A DNA stretch of 64,000 nucleotides from Baylisascaris procyonis (lineage: Eukaryota > Nematoda > Chromadorea > Rhabditida > Ascarididae): contig JAZARR010000095.1 of assembly GCA_037389465.1 (NCBI GenBank), positions 382,001 through 446,000 on the forward strand, read 5' to 3'. Both the position numbers and the translations under genes were made by a program. Of the stretch, positions 1 through 11,100 are shown piece after piece (position 1 is the stretch's first letter; each line of letters begins with the position of its first letter). Below the pieces are notes generated by a model that searched no databases, was not told the origin of the DNA, and saw nothing but the letters and a program-made list of their open reading frames with translations.

Positions 1-3000
1 TATTTGATGTACGCGTGCTGAACACGATGTTTCCCGCTCAACGACTAAGATCATTGATCACATTATTTGAATCTCGTATCGATCCATTCGATGTAACACT
101 TCTAGCCTCACCGATCGCCAAAAATGCACGCATCGCTGCACAACGATATTCGGTTTGTGTTTTGTTTATTGTTTGAGTATATACTAAGGTAGTTAGCTAG
201 CATCATGTGATGAAGAGCTCATGAATATATAGGCGTTAGCTAGTACCGGTATATAATCATAAATGGATGTATTTTACTGGGAGGGAGGACTTGGGAGAAG
301 TAGTTGGGGAATGGGATGGTATCGGTATTCATGCATTTTATGCTTTGAACGTTGCAGGAGCTGTTTTATACCTTCACTTACTGTTGAATGTATACTTTTA
401 CGCGGTTAGTTTTGCATATGTATGTACGTGTAAGCTTGTATTTGTCTCTCTATTCGCCTAATATGTTCATTGTTGAACCACCAAGTTTAGATTTCCCCTC
501 GAATGGCCCCTTGCCCACTTCCTGCCAGTTTTTCCCTCGTGGGTTTTTGAAGGGAGGATTGAGGGAGGAGGGGGAGATGTGGTAGAGGAATCGGGTGGGA
601 TCGGTACTTATGCATTTTATGCTTTGAGTGTTGCAGGAGCATTTTATATCTTCCTTCACTGACTATTGAATGTATATCATCGCTATGCTCTTGAAGGGTT
701 ACCTTTGCGTATGTATGTGCGTGTAAGCTTGTATGTGTCTCTCATTCGCATAATATGTTCACTGTTGAACTGCCAAATCTAGACTTTCCCTTTGAGTGTC
801 CCTCTTCCTCACTTCCAGTTTTCCCCGTTCCAACCCCATTCCTATAGTCTTTAGCACTAACCGTTCACGTATGCTGCGGTTGAACTGGAAAGACGATTGT
901 AGATAAGATTTGATGGGCATAGTGGGCATCATAGATTGATCTGGTGGACCAAATTTTAAATTAAATCCCCACATGAGGAGTTAAGAGCACGTATAGGGCA
1001 AGTTAAGGGCCGCTTGCGTTCATAACCAATAGGGTGGCATTAACATCTTTCAGGTTTTATAAATCAGTTTGTTTACGCATGTGTTGCTACGATGTTGTAT
1101 TATTTGTAAGTGGGATTGCGAGAGCGCATATTGTGCCAGCTTCGCTGTTACACTTCTCAATGTTATTTGTGGGAAATAGGCAGCGGGGGTGGTATTGTGT
1201 CGTCGCATACTGATTAGCAGCATTCGTCTTCGGATTTTATTTATGAAAGGAGAATGATTTACTCACTTATCGTTGAGAAGCAAAACAGTCTTATTGTTGT
1301 TGATTTTTTTAGGTAATCTTCGGTAATCTACTAACAGATGCGCCGGCCATAAAGGAATCTTCACCGAGTGAATCGTATATGGCGGTAGTGGATATAGTAC
1401 CACGAGTTTCTGATATCGCACGATTTTCGTTGATTCCACGTCTTTCAAAGAATATGGTACTTCAGTTGTATTTTTTACCGTTTTTTTTCTGGCAGATTCA
1501 ATTAGCCAACGTTGTGTAGGTGCCTAGAGCACCCTCCTCTCTCCAGTACTGGAGGTTTTTGGTTCTGTCTCGCAGTATATGAGTTCTATGCTAATTTCAG
1601 ACAAGGAACTTTAAACGCTTTAGACGTGGTGTTTTCGCTGTCAGTTGAATTTGTTGCCATGTAAAGTTAGCGATCATGTGATCAGTGAAACAGGATTATT
1701 TGGACTAGGTTTGGCTGACGAAATGAAGGTGCACATTAACCTTCAACCGGCATCAGATTTCCTTCTTTGCCTCAAACGTATATCTGTTGTACGAAAATGT
1801 TTCCTTGTTTGTACAAATTTCCGATCATTAGGGAGTTACTATTGGGAACGAATGAGGGAAGAAGGTATAATTTATGATATTGGCCGTTGAATTCATCGAC
1901 GATCGTAGATTTACTATCTGGGAGGTCAGCATACTCGTTATAGTGGAGAAATTTTTGTTATTTATTAATATCTGTTTCAGATTCTCCACAGATTCCGTTT
2001 TATTTACATAAGGCTTCTTCATATGAAAATAGAGATTGTACAGTTTCGTTCGAAAATTGCGAAAGTGGTTTGAAAAAAACTTTTTTGCTTCATTTGCCTC
2101 CCATTAGTAAAAAATCTTTCATAGAGCATTAACTGAAATCAGTATTGACGATGCAGAGGGAGATTGACCGTTCACAGGAGAGTGGCCACGTTTTATAGAG
2201 GTGACTCGAGAGCATATTAAGAGCCAAAGATAGTAAAGGGTTATATTAAATCACGGCTTGAACCTATTTTTAAGAGTAATGAAGATCTTTTGCCTCATGA
2301 CTTACTTATATACTCATTTTGATGTTTTATTTTGTTGGTTATATTTGGTTATGTGCAAAGTTATTCGACTTTACTGTACATATTTGCTCATTGTTTCAGC
2401 ATTTTGTTTGTACCACGGATTAGAAGTAGCATTCTAGGCGCTAAAGAGATAAGGGTTAAGGGGGTGGAAAGTGGTAAATAAACAGGACGACAGAGGGGGG
2501 GGGGGGGTTAATATAAGGGCAACGGAAACGTATTAGGAATGGATGGTGGGGATTGGAAAAGGACCATATAATCATTGGAATTTGAAATTAGATCGCATAA
2601 CATGATTAAGAATGTGGCAACCTAAGCCATACAGTACGCGCAGTTGGTTATTCCCCTTCACACTCCGTCCTGGCCTTCATATGATATATGATTTTCATTC
2701 CTGTTGTCCCTTCTTAATTTATCTCCAATTCTTTTCATATTCCCCTCTGAGTTCATACGTTTCTGATCTTATTTCTTACCGTAGTTCATAGGATATTGTT
2801 TGATTGAGATGCATAAAGCAATCCTATTCTAATCTTTTTTTGGAGGGGGGGGGGGGGGGGTGGAAGGATGGGCGGCAAAGTGCCGAAACGTTGGGCACTA
2901 AATGCACCACTTAAGGTGGAATAAGTATTGCGCAAAACGCTTGTAATAGGCGAAACACACCGAGGTACAAAGATCAATTTTGATTACTGTTGAGATCTTG

Positions 3001-3237
3001 TTATGGCTCGAATCTTGAATATTTCGATCAGTAGCGTTGATCCAAGATCAAAATAGGCATGCATAATATGATCGGCGTTTTCAGGGAACGGAGCCAAAGT
3101 TGCGTTCAGCGGCATCGACGGCAAATTTACAGACACGTAAGAAGGTTGCGCCGAATGCATCGACGACTGGAGGTGTACGAAATACGCCTTCATTTTCATC
3201 CTTCTATAAATTGTCAGCGAGTTGGTTCGGCAACTAG
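1..3237 (+). CDS. COG1: COG1-like conserved oligomeric Golgi complex subunit, 3' part
   Basis: Three exons join in phase: 1-152 (frame starts at base 3, donor gtttgt), 1313-1456 (acceptor tttttttag, donor gtactt) and 3085-3237 (acceptor gttttcag, stop TAG). They give about 148 C-terminal residues. The first exon has FESRIDPFDVTLL followed by a QRYS/VIFG junction. These resemble the animal COG1 C-terminal region with its I-D-P-F-D-L segment and QRTSVLFG stretch. The second exon has DIVPRVSDIARFSLIPRLS, matching the later hydrophobic block. The last ends FSSFYKLSASWFGN, comparable to the COG1 terminus (SLFKLGWLSS). COG1 is a lobe A subunit of the COG tether that returns Golgi enzymes by retrograde vesicle traffic. 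The N-terminal part lies outside the window. Family assignment rests on remembered similarity of a weakly conserved protein, so it is moderate; the exon phases and open frames are directly visible. Confidence 0.68.
265..835. repeat. Diverged 279-bp direct duplication in a COG1 intron
   Basis: Two tandem units, about 280-555 and 556-835, share a series of blocks in the same order: tgcattttatgctttga (332 and 611), gttgcaggagc, gtgtaagcttgtat, ataatatgttcactgttgaac-type and a pyrimidine-rich tail. The spacing is 279 bp and many substitutions separate the units, so the duplication is old. It lies wholly in the intron between the first two COG1-like exons. Short ORFs inside it are not conserved between the two units, so I treat it as non-coding. 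Confidence 0.75.
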
Positions 3238-4129
3238 CGAATCTACAACTCTTTGTTTATGATGTAATTGTGTTGTTTGTTGGTGATTATGTGATCGGTG
3301 AAAGTTTGGAGCCTAATAACTTGAGATACGATGGGGATGAATTTTTTTATATGACATGTTTAGAGTGCAGTTGAAGTATTTTTATAATCGAGGAGGTCGA
3401 GAGGGTTAAAGAGATGTTGCAAGTTCGGTGATTGCTGCACCTCGATAAAAAACATGAAGAAGCTGGTTTATGAAGGTTCCTTAGCGGGAAGGGGGGACCA
3501 CTTGAAGAATTGGAGGGGGGAGGTGGTGGCATGGAAAAGAGGAAATAAGAGATTTATCTCCTTTGCTGTTATGGTGGAGGGAGAAGAGAGAAGAGCATCT
3601 GGTTGTGCAAGATTTGAAGGAGGAGGTTAAAGAAAGAAATGAGGGGATTCTTCCTGAAATTCTGGTTTATTGTGCGGAGGGGAGCTTCGCGTTTCTGAAA
3701 TTCTTCGAAACTGATTTATTGCTCTTCACTTGTGATTTTATTAGTTTTTGTGGATTTGCGATGGATTTATTGATGCGGTGGATAATATTATTGTTTAATT
3801 TATTTATTTTCTGTTCAGTATTTAAAGTTTTATTTGTGTTTATTTTTTGAAGATTGTGCGTTTAATATACGCAAGGTGATGCAGCGTGCACTTCTCGAGA
3901 GGATACTGAAGGCACTTCTCGAGAATGTTCTGAAGGCACTTTTCGAGAGGATTCTGAGGCACTTCTCGAGAGGGTTCTGGAAGCACTGCTTGCGATAACG
4001 CCATACTTCCACATTCTTCACGACCTGTATGATGCATTGTGATATGGTCTTTTCTCCCTTTTTTTTTTCAAATATCCTTTCCATTGGTCTCTCTTCCATT
4101 GGGTGGAGAGACCCAGGTGGGTGAAAGTG
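3238..4129. other. COG1/TMX2 intergenic region
   Basis: About 0.9 kb follows the COG1-like stop. Purine-rich tracts (3480-3540, 3565-3660) and a T-rich stretch (3710-3850) are visible. I recognise no exon with convincing splice sites. The only organised element is the 24-bp minisatellite listed separately. Confidence 0.5.
3885..3990. repeat. 24-bp minisatellite with a TCTCGAGA palindrome
   Basis: Four units of the type cacttctcgagaggattctg begin at about 3891, 3915, 3939 and 3962, spacings 24, 24 and 23. Three of the four contain the self-complementary octamer TCTCGAGA; one has TTTCGAGA. The array is short and slightly degenerate. Confidence 0.8.
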
Positions 4130-4306
4130 GGAGAAGGGACGGGATAGGGGAAGGAAGGGAAAAGAAGACTAATCGGTGAAGTGATTCTCATTTCTGTGAC
4201 TTATTTCAATGAAACATTCCGTTACGGCCGGTTGTTCAAATATGAATCGCATTGAAATTAGTCGATATCTAGGGGTGGTGAGTATGTTTCCACGCGATAG
4301 TTTCGG
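4130..4306 (+). pseudogene. Truncated TMX2 5' end (flank plus about 7 codons) capped by TTAGGC repeats
   Basis: This block aligns with the 5' flank and start of the intact TMX2-like gene at 8050-8215. Shared elements in order are gggaaggaagggaaaag, the atcggt segment, the ttgttcaaatatgaatc segment, and a start region of the form ggtggtgaRtatgtt with a following gatagttt. The reading frame starts MFPRDSF, compared with MFPWDSL in the intact gene. Directly after codon 7 the sequence becomes (TTAGGC)n at about 4308. The rest of the gene is missing, so it cannot make TMX2. No TTAGGC tract precedes it on the COG1 side, so it probably marks the original COG1-TMX2 neighbourhood. Confidence 0.75.
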
Positions 4307-4384
4307 CGTAGGCTTAGGCTTACGCTTACGCTTACGCTTAAGCTTTGGCTTAGGCTCGGGCTTAGGCTTAGGCTTAGGCTTGGG
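4307..4384 (+). repeat. Interstitial telomeric tract, TTAGGC orientation
   Basis: About 12 hexamers of TTAGGC and the variant TTACGC run on the + strand. They begin at the break in the truncated TMX2 block and end at a gcttggggagggaagg junction. This is the orientation expected if a new telomere had been added to a left-hand chromosome fragment broken at that point. The ORFs crossing it (GLGLGL or LRLRLR type) are translations of the repeat, not genes. Confidence 0.9.
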
Positions 4385-4604
4385 GAGGGAAGGCAAAAGA
4401 AGAGTAATCGGTAGGCTGATTTCCTCTTTTGCGAAATATCTCCATGAAACGTTTCGCTACAGCTGGTTGTTCGAATGTGTACCTCTTTCAAATTAGTGCA
4501 TATTTAAACGAAGTAAACATTTTAAGCGGGATAGTTTCAAAACGTTTCATCGAAAGAACGTCATAAAAAAGAAAATTAGGTTAATATTCTTTCACGATCC
4601 CCCA
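4385..4604 (+). pseudogene. Second degenerate TMX2 5' copy between opposed telomeric tracts
   Basis: The block opens with gagggaaggcaaaagaa and then follows the TMX2 5' flank: atcggtagRctga, aaacgtttcgctacagctgg, tgttcgaatgtg, and later gggatagttt joined to aacgtttcatc. In the intact gene those last two segments lie in coding exon 1 but are separated by about 20 extra bases. The initiator ATG region is lost, so the copy is not functional. Its left edge (TTAGGCTT then the agggaagg motif) matches the left edges of both intact TMX2 copies at about 8053 and 32288, so these three blocks share one ancestral junction. Confidence 0.65.
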
Positions 4605-7600
4605 ACTTAAGCCTAAGCTAAGAATAAGCTTAAGCTTAAGTCTAAGCTTAGCCTAAGCTTAACCCTGAGACTAAGCATAGTCCTAAGCTTAAGCTTAAGC
4701 CTAAGTCTAAGCCTAAGTTTAACCTTGAGGCTAAGCCGATGCCTAAACCTGAGCCTAGGATTAAACCTAAGCCTAAGTCTAAGCCCTAAGCCAAAATCCA
4801 AGCCTAACCCTAAGCCTAAACCCAAGTTTGAGCCTAAGACTGAGCATAGGCCTAAGGCTAAGCTTAAACCTGTGCCTAAGTTTAAGCCCAAGTTTAAGCC
4901 TCAGCTTAAGCCGTAGCCTAGGGCTTAACCTAAGCCTAAGCCTATATTTAACCTAATCCTAAGCCTAACATAAGCGTGAGCGAAAGCCCAAGCCTAAGTT
5001 CAGGCCTAAGCCTAAGCCTAACCTACGGTTAGGCCTGATCCAGATTTTAGGCCTATGTACAAACGTAGGGTTAAGCCCAAGCTTAGGTCTAAATCTAATC
5101 CTAATCACAAGCTTTAGCCCAAGCTTGAGCAAATGCCTAAGCCTAAGCCTAAGGCTGAGTTTAAGCTTACGCCTGGGCCTAAGCCTATAACTACGCCTGA
5201 GTTCGAGCCTGAGACTAAGCTAGAGCCTAACATAAGCCTACCTAAGCCTAAGCCTAAGCCAAACTTTTAGCCTAAGCCTAAGCCTAAGCCTGACATTAGC
5301 ATGAGCCTAAGCCTTAACCTAAACCTAAGCCCAAGAGTATGTTTGAACCTATGCCAAAGCCTGAGACCGAGCCTTTGCGTAAGTTTAAGCCTGAACCTAA
5401 GCTTATGCCGAAGCTTTAACCTGAGCTTAGGCCTACGCCGTGAGCCTAGCCATAAGCCTAAGTTTAAGCCTAAAGCTATGTTTAAGCCTTGGCGGAAGCG
5501 TAAACCTGAGCCTACGTTCATGCCTAATGCCAAGCCCGACTTAAGCCTAAGCCTAACCTTCAGCCCAAGCTTTTGCTCAAGCCTGAACCTGAGCCTAAGC
5601 CCAGGCCCTAGGCTAAGCCTAAGCTTAAGCATAGGCACTGAGCCTATGCCTAAACCTAAACCTGAGCCTAACCATGTGCCGAAGCCCAAGCCTGAGCCTA
5701 ACCCTAAGCCTAAACCTGGGCCCAAGCCTGACCTCTAAGCGTATACCTAAGCAATAAGCGTAAGCCTGACCCTAGGCTCTAAGATTGGGCCTAAATCTAA
5801 ACCTGAGCCTGACCATAAGCCCAAGCTCAAGATCGACCATAAGCTTGAGCCTAAGCCTGATTTAAACCTAAGACTAAGCCTAGCCTAACATTAGCATGAG
5901 CCCAAGCCGTAACCTAAGCCTAAGCATAGGACTGTGTTTGAGCCTATGCCCAAGCCTGAGGTCGAGCCTATGCGTGAGCTCAAGCCTGGACTTAAACTTA
6001 AGCCGAACCTTTAACCTGAGCCTAGGCCTACGGCGTAAGGCTGGCCATAAGCCTAAGTTTAAGCCTAAGCCCGTGTTTAAGCCCTAGCCGGAGAGCGAGC
6101 TTGAGCCTACGTAAGCCTGAGCCCAAGTTTATGCCTAATACTAAGGACGACGTAAGCCTAAGCCTAACCCTAAACCCAAGCCCCTGATCAAGTCTGAACC
6201 TGGGCCTAAGCCTAGATCTTAGGCTAAGCCTAAGCCTAGGCACTGAGCCTATGCCTAAACTTAACCTAGGCCTAACCACAAGCCGAAGACTAAGCCTAAG
6301 CCCAAGCCGTAAGCTCAGGTCTAAGCCTAATTCTAAGCCTAACCCTAAACCTGGGCCTAAGCCTAAGCCCTAAGCGTGAGCGTAAGCCTAAGCCTAAGCC
6401 CAAGCGTAAACCTGAGCCCAACCGTGAGCCTGAGCCTAAGCCTACGCCCTAAGCGTAAGCCTAAGGCTAAGCTCAAGCCTAAGCCTAAACCTAAGCCTCA
6501 GCCTAAGACTAAGCCTAAGCCTAAGCGCTAATCCTAAGTCTAAGCCTAAGCCTAAGGCCTGAGCCGTAAGCCTCAGCCTAAGACTAAGCCTAAGCCTAAG
6601 CGCTAAGCCTAAGTCTAAGCCAAGCCCTAAGGCTATGCCTAAGCCTAAGCCTAAGCCTAAGGGTAAACCTAAAGCAAATCCTTAGCGTAAGCCCAAGCTT
6701 AAGCCTATGCCTAAGCAGCCTAATTTTAAGCCCAAGCCTAAGCCCTAGCCTAAGCCTAAGCCTAAGCTTAAGCCCTAAGCCTAAACCTAAGCCTAAGCCC
6801 AAGCGTAAAGCTGAGCCTAAACGTGAGCCTAAGCCTAAGCCTAAGCCTAAGCTCGGGCCTAAGCCCAAGCCTAGGCCTAAGCCTGAGCCTAAGAATAAGC
6901 CAAAGCGTAAGCCTAAGCCTAAGCCCAAGTCAAGCCCTAAGCCTTAGCCTGACCTTAAGCCTAAGCCTATGTCTAAGCCTGAGCCGTAAGCCTAAATTTA
7001 AGCCTAAGCCTAAGCATAAGCCTAAGCCTCAGCCTAAGCATAAGCCTAAGCGTAAACCTGAGCCTAGGCCTAACGTAGGCGCGGGCATAAGCCTAAGCCC
7101 TAGCCTAAGAGTAAGGCGTAAGCATAAGCCTCAGCTTAAGCCTAAGCCTAAGGCCTAAGCCGTAAGCCTCAACCTAAGCCTAAGCCGTAGCTCTATGCCT
7201 AAAACTCAGCGTAAACCTAAGCCTAAGGCTAAGCCTAAGCCAAGCCCTAAGCCTAAGCCTAAGCCTAAGCCCAAGCGTAAACATGAGCCTAAGCTTAAGC
7301 CTAAGCCTAAGCCTAAGTCTAAACCTAAGCCTGAGCCGTAGCTCTAAGCCTAAGCCTAAGTCTAAACCTGAGCCTAAGCTTAACCGTAAGCTTAAGCGTT
7401 ATCTAAGCCTAAGGCTGAGCCTAAGCCTAAGCTAAGCCCTAAGCCTAAGCCTGACCTTAAGCGTAAGCCTATGTCTAAGCCTAAGCGCTAAGCGTAAGCC
7501 TAAGCCTGAGCCTAAGCCTAAGCCTAAGGCCTAAGCCGTAAGCCTCAACCTAAGCCTAAGCCTAAGCCTAGGCCTAAGCGCTAAGCCTAAGTCTGAGTCT

Positions 7601-8053
7601 AAGCCAAGCCCTAAGCCTAAGCCTAACCCTAAGCCTGAGCCTAAGCGTAAACCTGAGCCTAGGCCTAACGTAGGCCCGTTCATGAGCCTAAGCCCTAGCC
7701 TAAGCCTAAGCTTATGCCTAAGCCTAAGCCTAAACTTAAGCCTGAGCCGAATTCTAAGCCGAATCCTAAGCCTAAGCGCTAAGCCTAAGCGTAAGCCTAA
7801 GCCCTAAGCGTAAGCCTAATCCTAAGCCTGACCCTAAGCTTTAGCCTAAGCCAAGCCCTAAGCCTAACCTAAGCCTAAGCCTAAGCCTAAGCCCAAGCGT
7901 AAACCTGAGCCTAAGCGAGAGCCTAAGCCTAACCCTAAACATGGGCCTAACCCCAAACCTAAGCCTAAGCCTAAGCTCAAGCCTAATCCCAAGCTTAAGC
8001 TAAAGTCTAAGCCCTAAGGCTAAGCCTGAGCCTTAGCCTAAGCCTTAGGCTTA
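4605..8053 (-). repeat. Degenerate interstitial telomeric array, about 3.4 kb, CCTAAG on + strand
   Basis: The stretch is built from CCTAAG hexamers (TTAGGC on the - strand), with frequent substitutions and phase slips such as CCCTAAG. Degeneracy is greatest at the left end (4605-6300), where long hexamer runs are absent. Longer variant blocks recur and also occur in the second array: gccgtagctctatgcctaaa near 7190 and cctaggcctaacgtaggccc near 7065 and 7664. Long ORFs on both strands (SLSLSL, KPKPKP, GLGLGL) are repeat translations. The array ends in a short inverted piece, gccttaggcttagag, at the TMX2 5' flank. Confidence 0.95.
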
Positions 8054-8171
8054 GAGAGGGAAGGGAAAAGAGGTGTGATCGGTAGACTAGTTTTCTTTTC
8101 TTGTTGTCTTATTTATAAAACGTGTCGTTAGAGCTGGTTTTTCGAATGTGAATCTGTCTGAAAATGGTGAA

Positions 8172-8180
8172 TTTTTATAG
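8172..8180 (+). promoter_or_regulatory. Probable spliced-leader acceptor of TMX2 copy 1
   Basis: The sequence tttttatag ends nine bases before the predicted start ATG at 8190. A T-rich acceptor this close to the first codon, with no upstream coding exon found, is typical of a nematode trans-splice site. An upstream non-coding exon with a cis-intron is the alternative. The same site stands before the second copy. Confidence 0.5.
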
Positions 8181-8189
8181 GTGGTGAAT

Positions 8190-11100
8190 ATGTTCCCATG
8201 GGATAGTTTGTTGGAAGCGAAAAAAATTTTAACGTTTCATCATATTGGTAATATTTTATTGTCAATTGCATTTTTTGTCGTTAAAATTACTCCTGGATTA
8301 TGCAATATTATTTTCGGTGTCGAAGGAGAATGTGGACTGGATAGGGTAACGTTCAAATATTCTTACTTGTTTTCTTTCTGCATATGATAGTACAGCAATG
8401 ATATTGAGGTATTGAGGTATCGACGTCTCTACTTTTTAATTTGTAAGTTCCATAATTGGGGAAAAACGATCCAACGTTTGGCGATTGAATTCACCGCTAA
8501 ATATCTCTACGATTTCTTATGTTGTGGATCGGAAAAGTGATTTTTTTTTTCTAAATTTCCATTAGTGAATTTGTTCTCTCAAAAAATGTTTTTCATTTTG
8601 TTTTCATTGTTTTCATTTTGTTTTTCATTTTGTTGGAATTTTCTTAGTAATTTATGGACGATAGTGATAAATGATTCAAAATTTTTGATAATTTTCCAAA
8701 AAATTAATTCCGACGCTTCTTGGATTTTCAGCGTGAACATGAAATAATGGTGTTTTTGTGTGTTATTATATTATGGAAAAATCGAAAAGCATCAAATTGG
8801 TTACATTACCTCTCGAATGTGTTTCTCTTTTCGAAAATGGCGAATGTGTTTTTATTCCTAAGAGCTGAACCGCTTATTGGTACTCTATACGTTTTGTTTT
8901 GCGTTGGTATGTTTTTTTTTTAAATTTATCTTGGTGCGATATTTTCCTTAGCGATCGTTTAGTAATCAGCGATCTTAGAGTTAGACAGCTCTATAAATTC
9001 GTTTATATATTTCATCTATTTTTTACCGATTGATCGCTGAATTATACATGAAACCGTGGAATATACCGGGTCCTAGAAGTTGAACTGGCTTTTGAAGTGC
9101 TCTTTTAAAGGAGTCTGACTCCGGAGTCGTCCAATGTCACACTTCTATTCGTTCCTTTGCATCGTTCCTTGAGATGTATTTTTGATTAATTTATGCTATT
9201 CATTTTCCAGCGATTCCATTGCAGTTTTGATTGAATTTTTATAGTTATCAGTTAGTGGTAGTAAATGAAAAGGAGTCAAGAGTCATTGCATGACTCTCGC
9301 GTTATTAAAGACGTCCTTTCAGAATCCCACTTCTTTATGCCATTTGACATCTTGTCTGTCGGAAATAGGGTTTGCAAGTTCAGAAGCAGGCAGACAAGCA
9401 GGTAGGCCGGTTCTTAATGGTGGATTTGGATTGCTTCGTGTTGCTGTCGGGTGGTGTGGGGGAGGGGGGAAGAGGGAGGTGGGAGTCGATTGAAGTAATA
9501 CCTTTTGGATTAGGGTAGCAGATATAGGTCCCCGAATGGCTTGAATGATGGATGGCCCGTGGCGATCGACGACTGAATGTTTGACATTCAACTGTTACAG
9601 TTCATGCGGTTCTGTTGCCCGAACCGGCTTATTCTGGGCCACAGAAGATCACCTATTTTAATGGAATGGAATTAAATGTGAGTTGTTTTTCTAGATGGTC
9701 AATGCTTTATTGCAATGTTTGTTACTTATCATTTCTTCTTTTATTATAGGTAGGTATTATAGGTATTATTTGATGACACTGTAGCTAGATATTACAGATA
9801 TATAGGTAGGTATTGTGGATTTAGGTATTTATTCATATTGTTCGTGTTATTAGAAGTTATGAATTTGATGGTAGATATATGCAACAAGAAAGTTCCTCAT
9901 TGCTTATTCAAGTTTTGTTAAAATATGATCATAGGTGGAAGAATATAAAAGAATGTGAGCAAAGTTATGGTATCATTTGAATTGAACTTATCGCATAGTT
10001 GTTTTTTTTTTTTTTTTTTGCATAAATCAGTATATGAGAGAACGCTGACCATTTCGATTATATATTTATGATCTTTACCGCTCGTTTTGTTTTGTTTTTT
10101 GCCCCTTTTGGAAGAGCCAGAAGAATTTTCCGAAGCGGGCGGGTAAAGAAATTTAAATTCTCGTAGTATTTTGCGAAAATTTTTCCTCATTTTTTTTGAA
10201 AGGGAGGGGGGAATGGGGAGGAGAGGGATGAAAATTGCTAATTTGCAGATTTTTTTTTCGATTTTAAGGATGAGATTCAAAGGAATAAACGTATCACATG
10301 GTTAGTGCAATTCTATACAACATGGTCACCTGAATGCAAACATATAGCACCCGTTTTTGCACAACTCAGCGATAGGTTTGTTTTATTTCTTCGTTGTGTT
10401 GTTTCGTACTGGTAAGTCGATTATCATCTTTTAATGTTGAAGTACATTCTTGTCGAATTTCTTATAAATGATATGAAGGGACCATTTAATTCCCTTAAGA
10501 AATGTTTTCTTTAGGGTGAATGGGGATGCGTTGGAGCCGTTTTCCTCTTTTGTGGTTTAGGCGGTTACCTTTAGTGTTGAATAATTTTCGTGAAGTTGTT
10601 GGAGTATATTTCCGCTAGTATATTGATTTCTGCTTGAATCTTAGATTTCAAAGCTTATTTATTTAAACTTTGCAGTGTTATTTTAGATATTTTGCTAAAA
10701 TAGTGACGATTTTTTTTGTTTTCTTAAACAGTTTTTTGTATTTTCATGAATAGAGTATCTCCCCCCTTCCCTCCCCCATCCTTCCTCTCCGCCTCCCCTG
10801 TTGGAGAACCAAAGAATACCTGCTATTTTTGGATAAATTTCTTCATTAAAGAAAAGCCTTCAAACAGTACCGTGATCGAGAGCAATTAAGTTTACGCATA
10901 AAGAAACATGATCTGATTTAGAATAATGTGAAAAATTAAAAGCTCAGGGCGTCTACTCAAGCAGATACGATAATGTGGATGTAATGTGTTGTTTTAGCTC
11001 TGTAATGTTTTCTGTATTATGTACATCAAATATTTTAAATGGCGATCGTTGATGAATTCAGATTCGCTTTGCCGAATCTATGCTTTGCGAAACTCGACGT

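Noticed and set aside
1645..1890. An additional COG1 exon (81-codon ORF)
   Set aside because: The flanking COG1-like exons already join in phase 0 without it, and the peptide does not match the family.
4613..8040. Many ORFs of 60-152 codons on both strands with SLSLSL, KPKPKP, GLGLGL or LRLRLR sequence
   Set aside because: They are six-frame translations of degenerate TTAGGC hexamers, open because the hexamer lacks stops in several frames.
9098..9132. Palindrome gactccggagtc as a regulatory site
   Set aside because: A single 12-bp palindrome within TMX2 intron 2 with no context to support a function.
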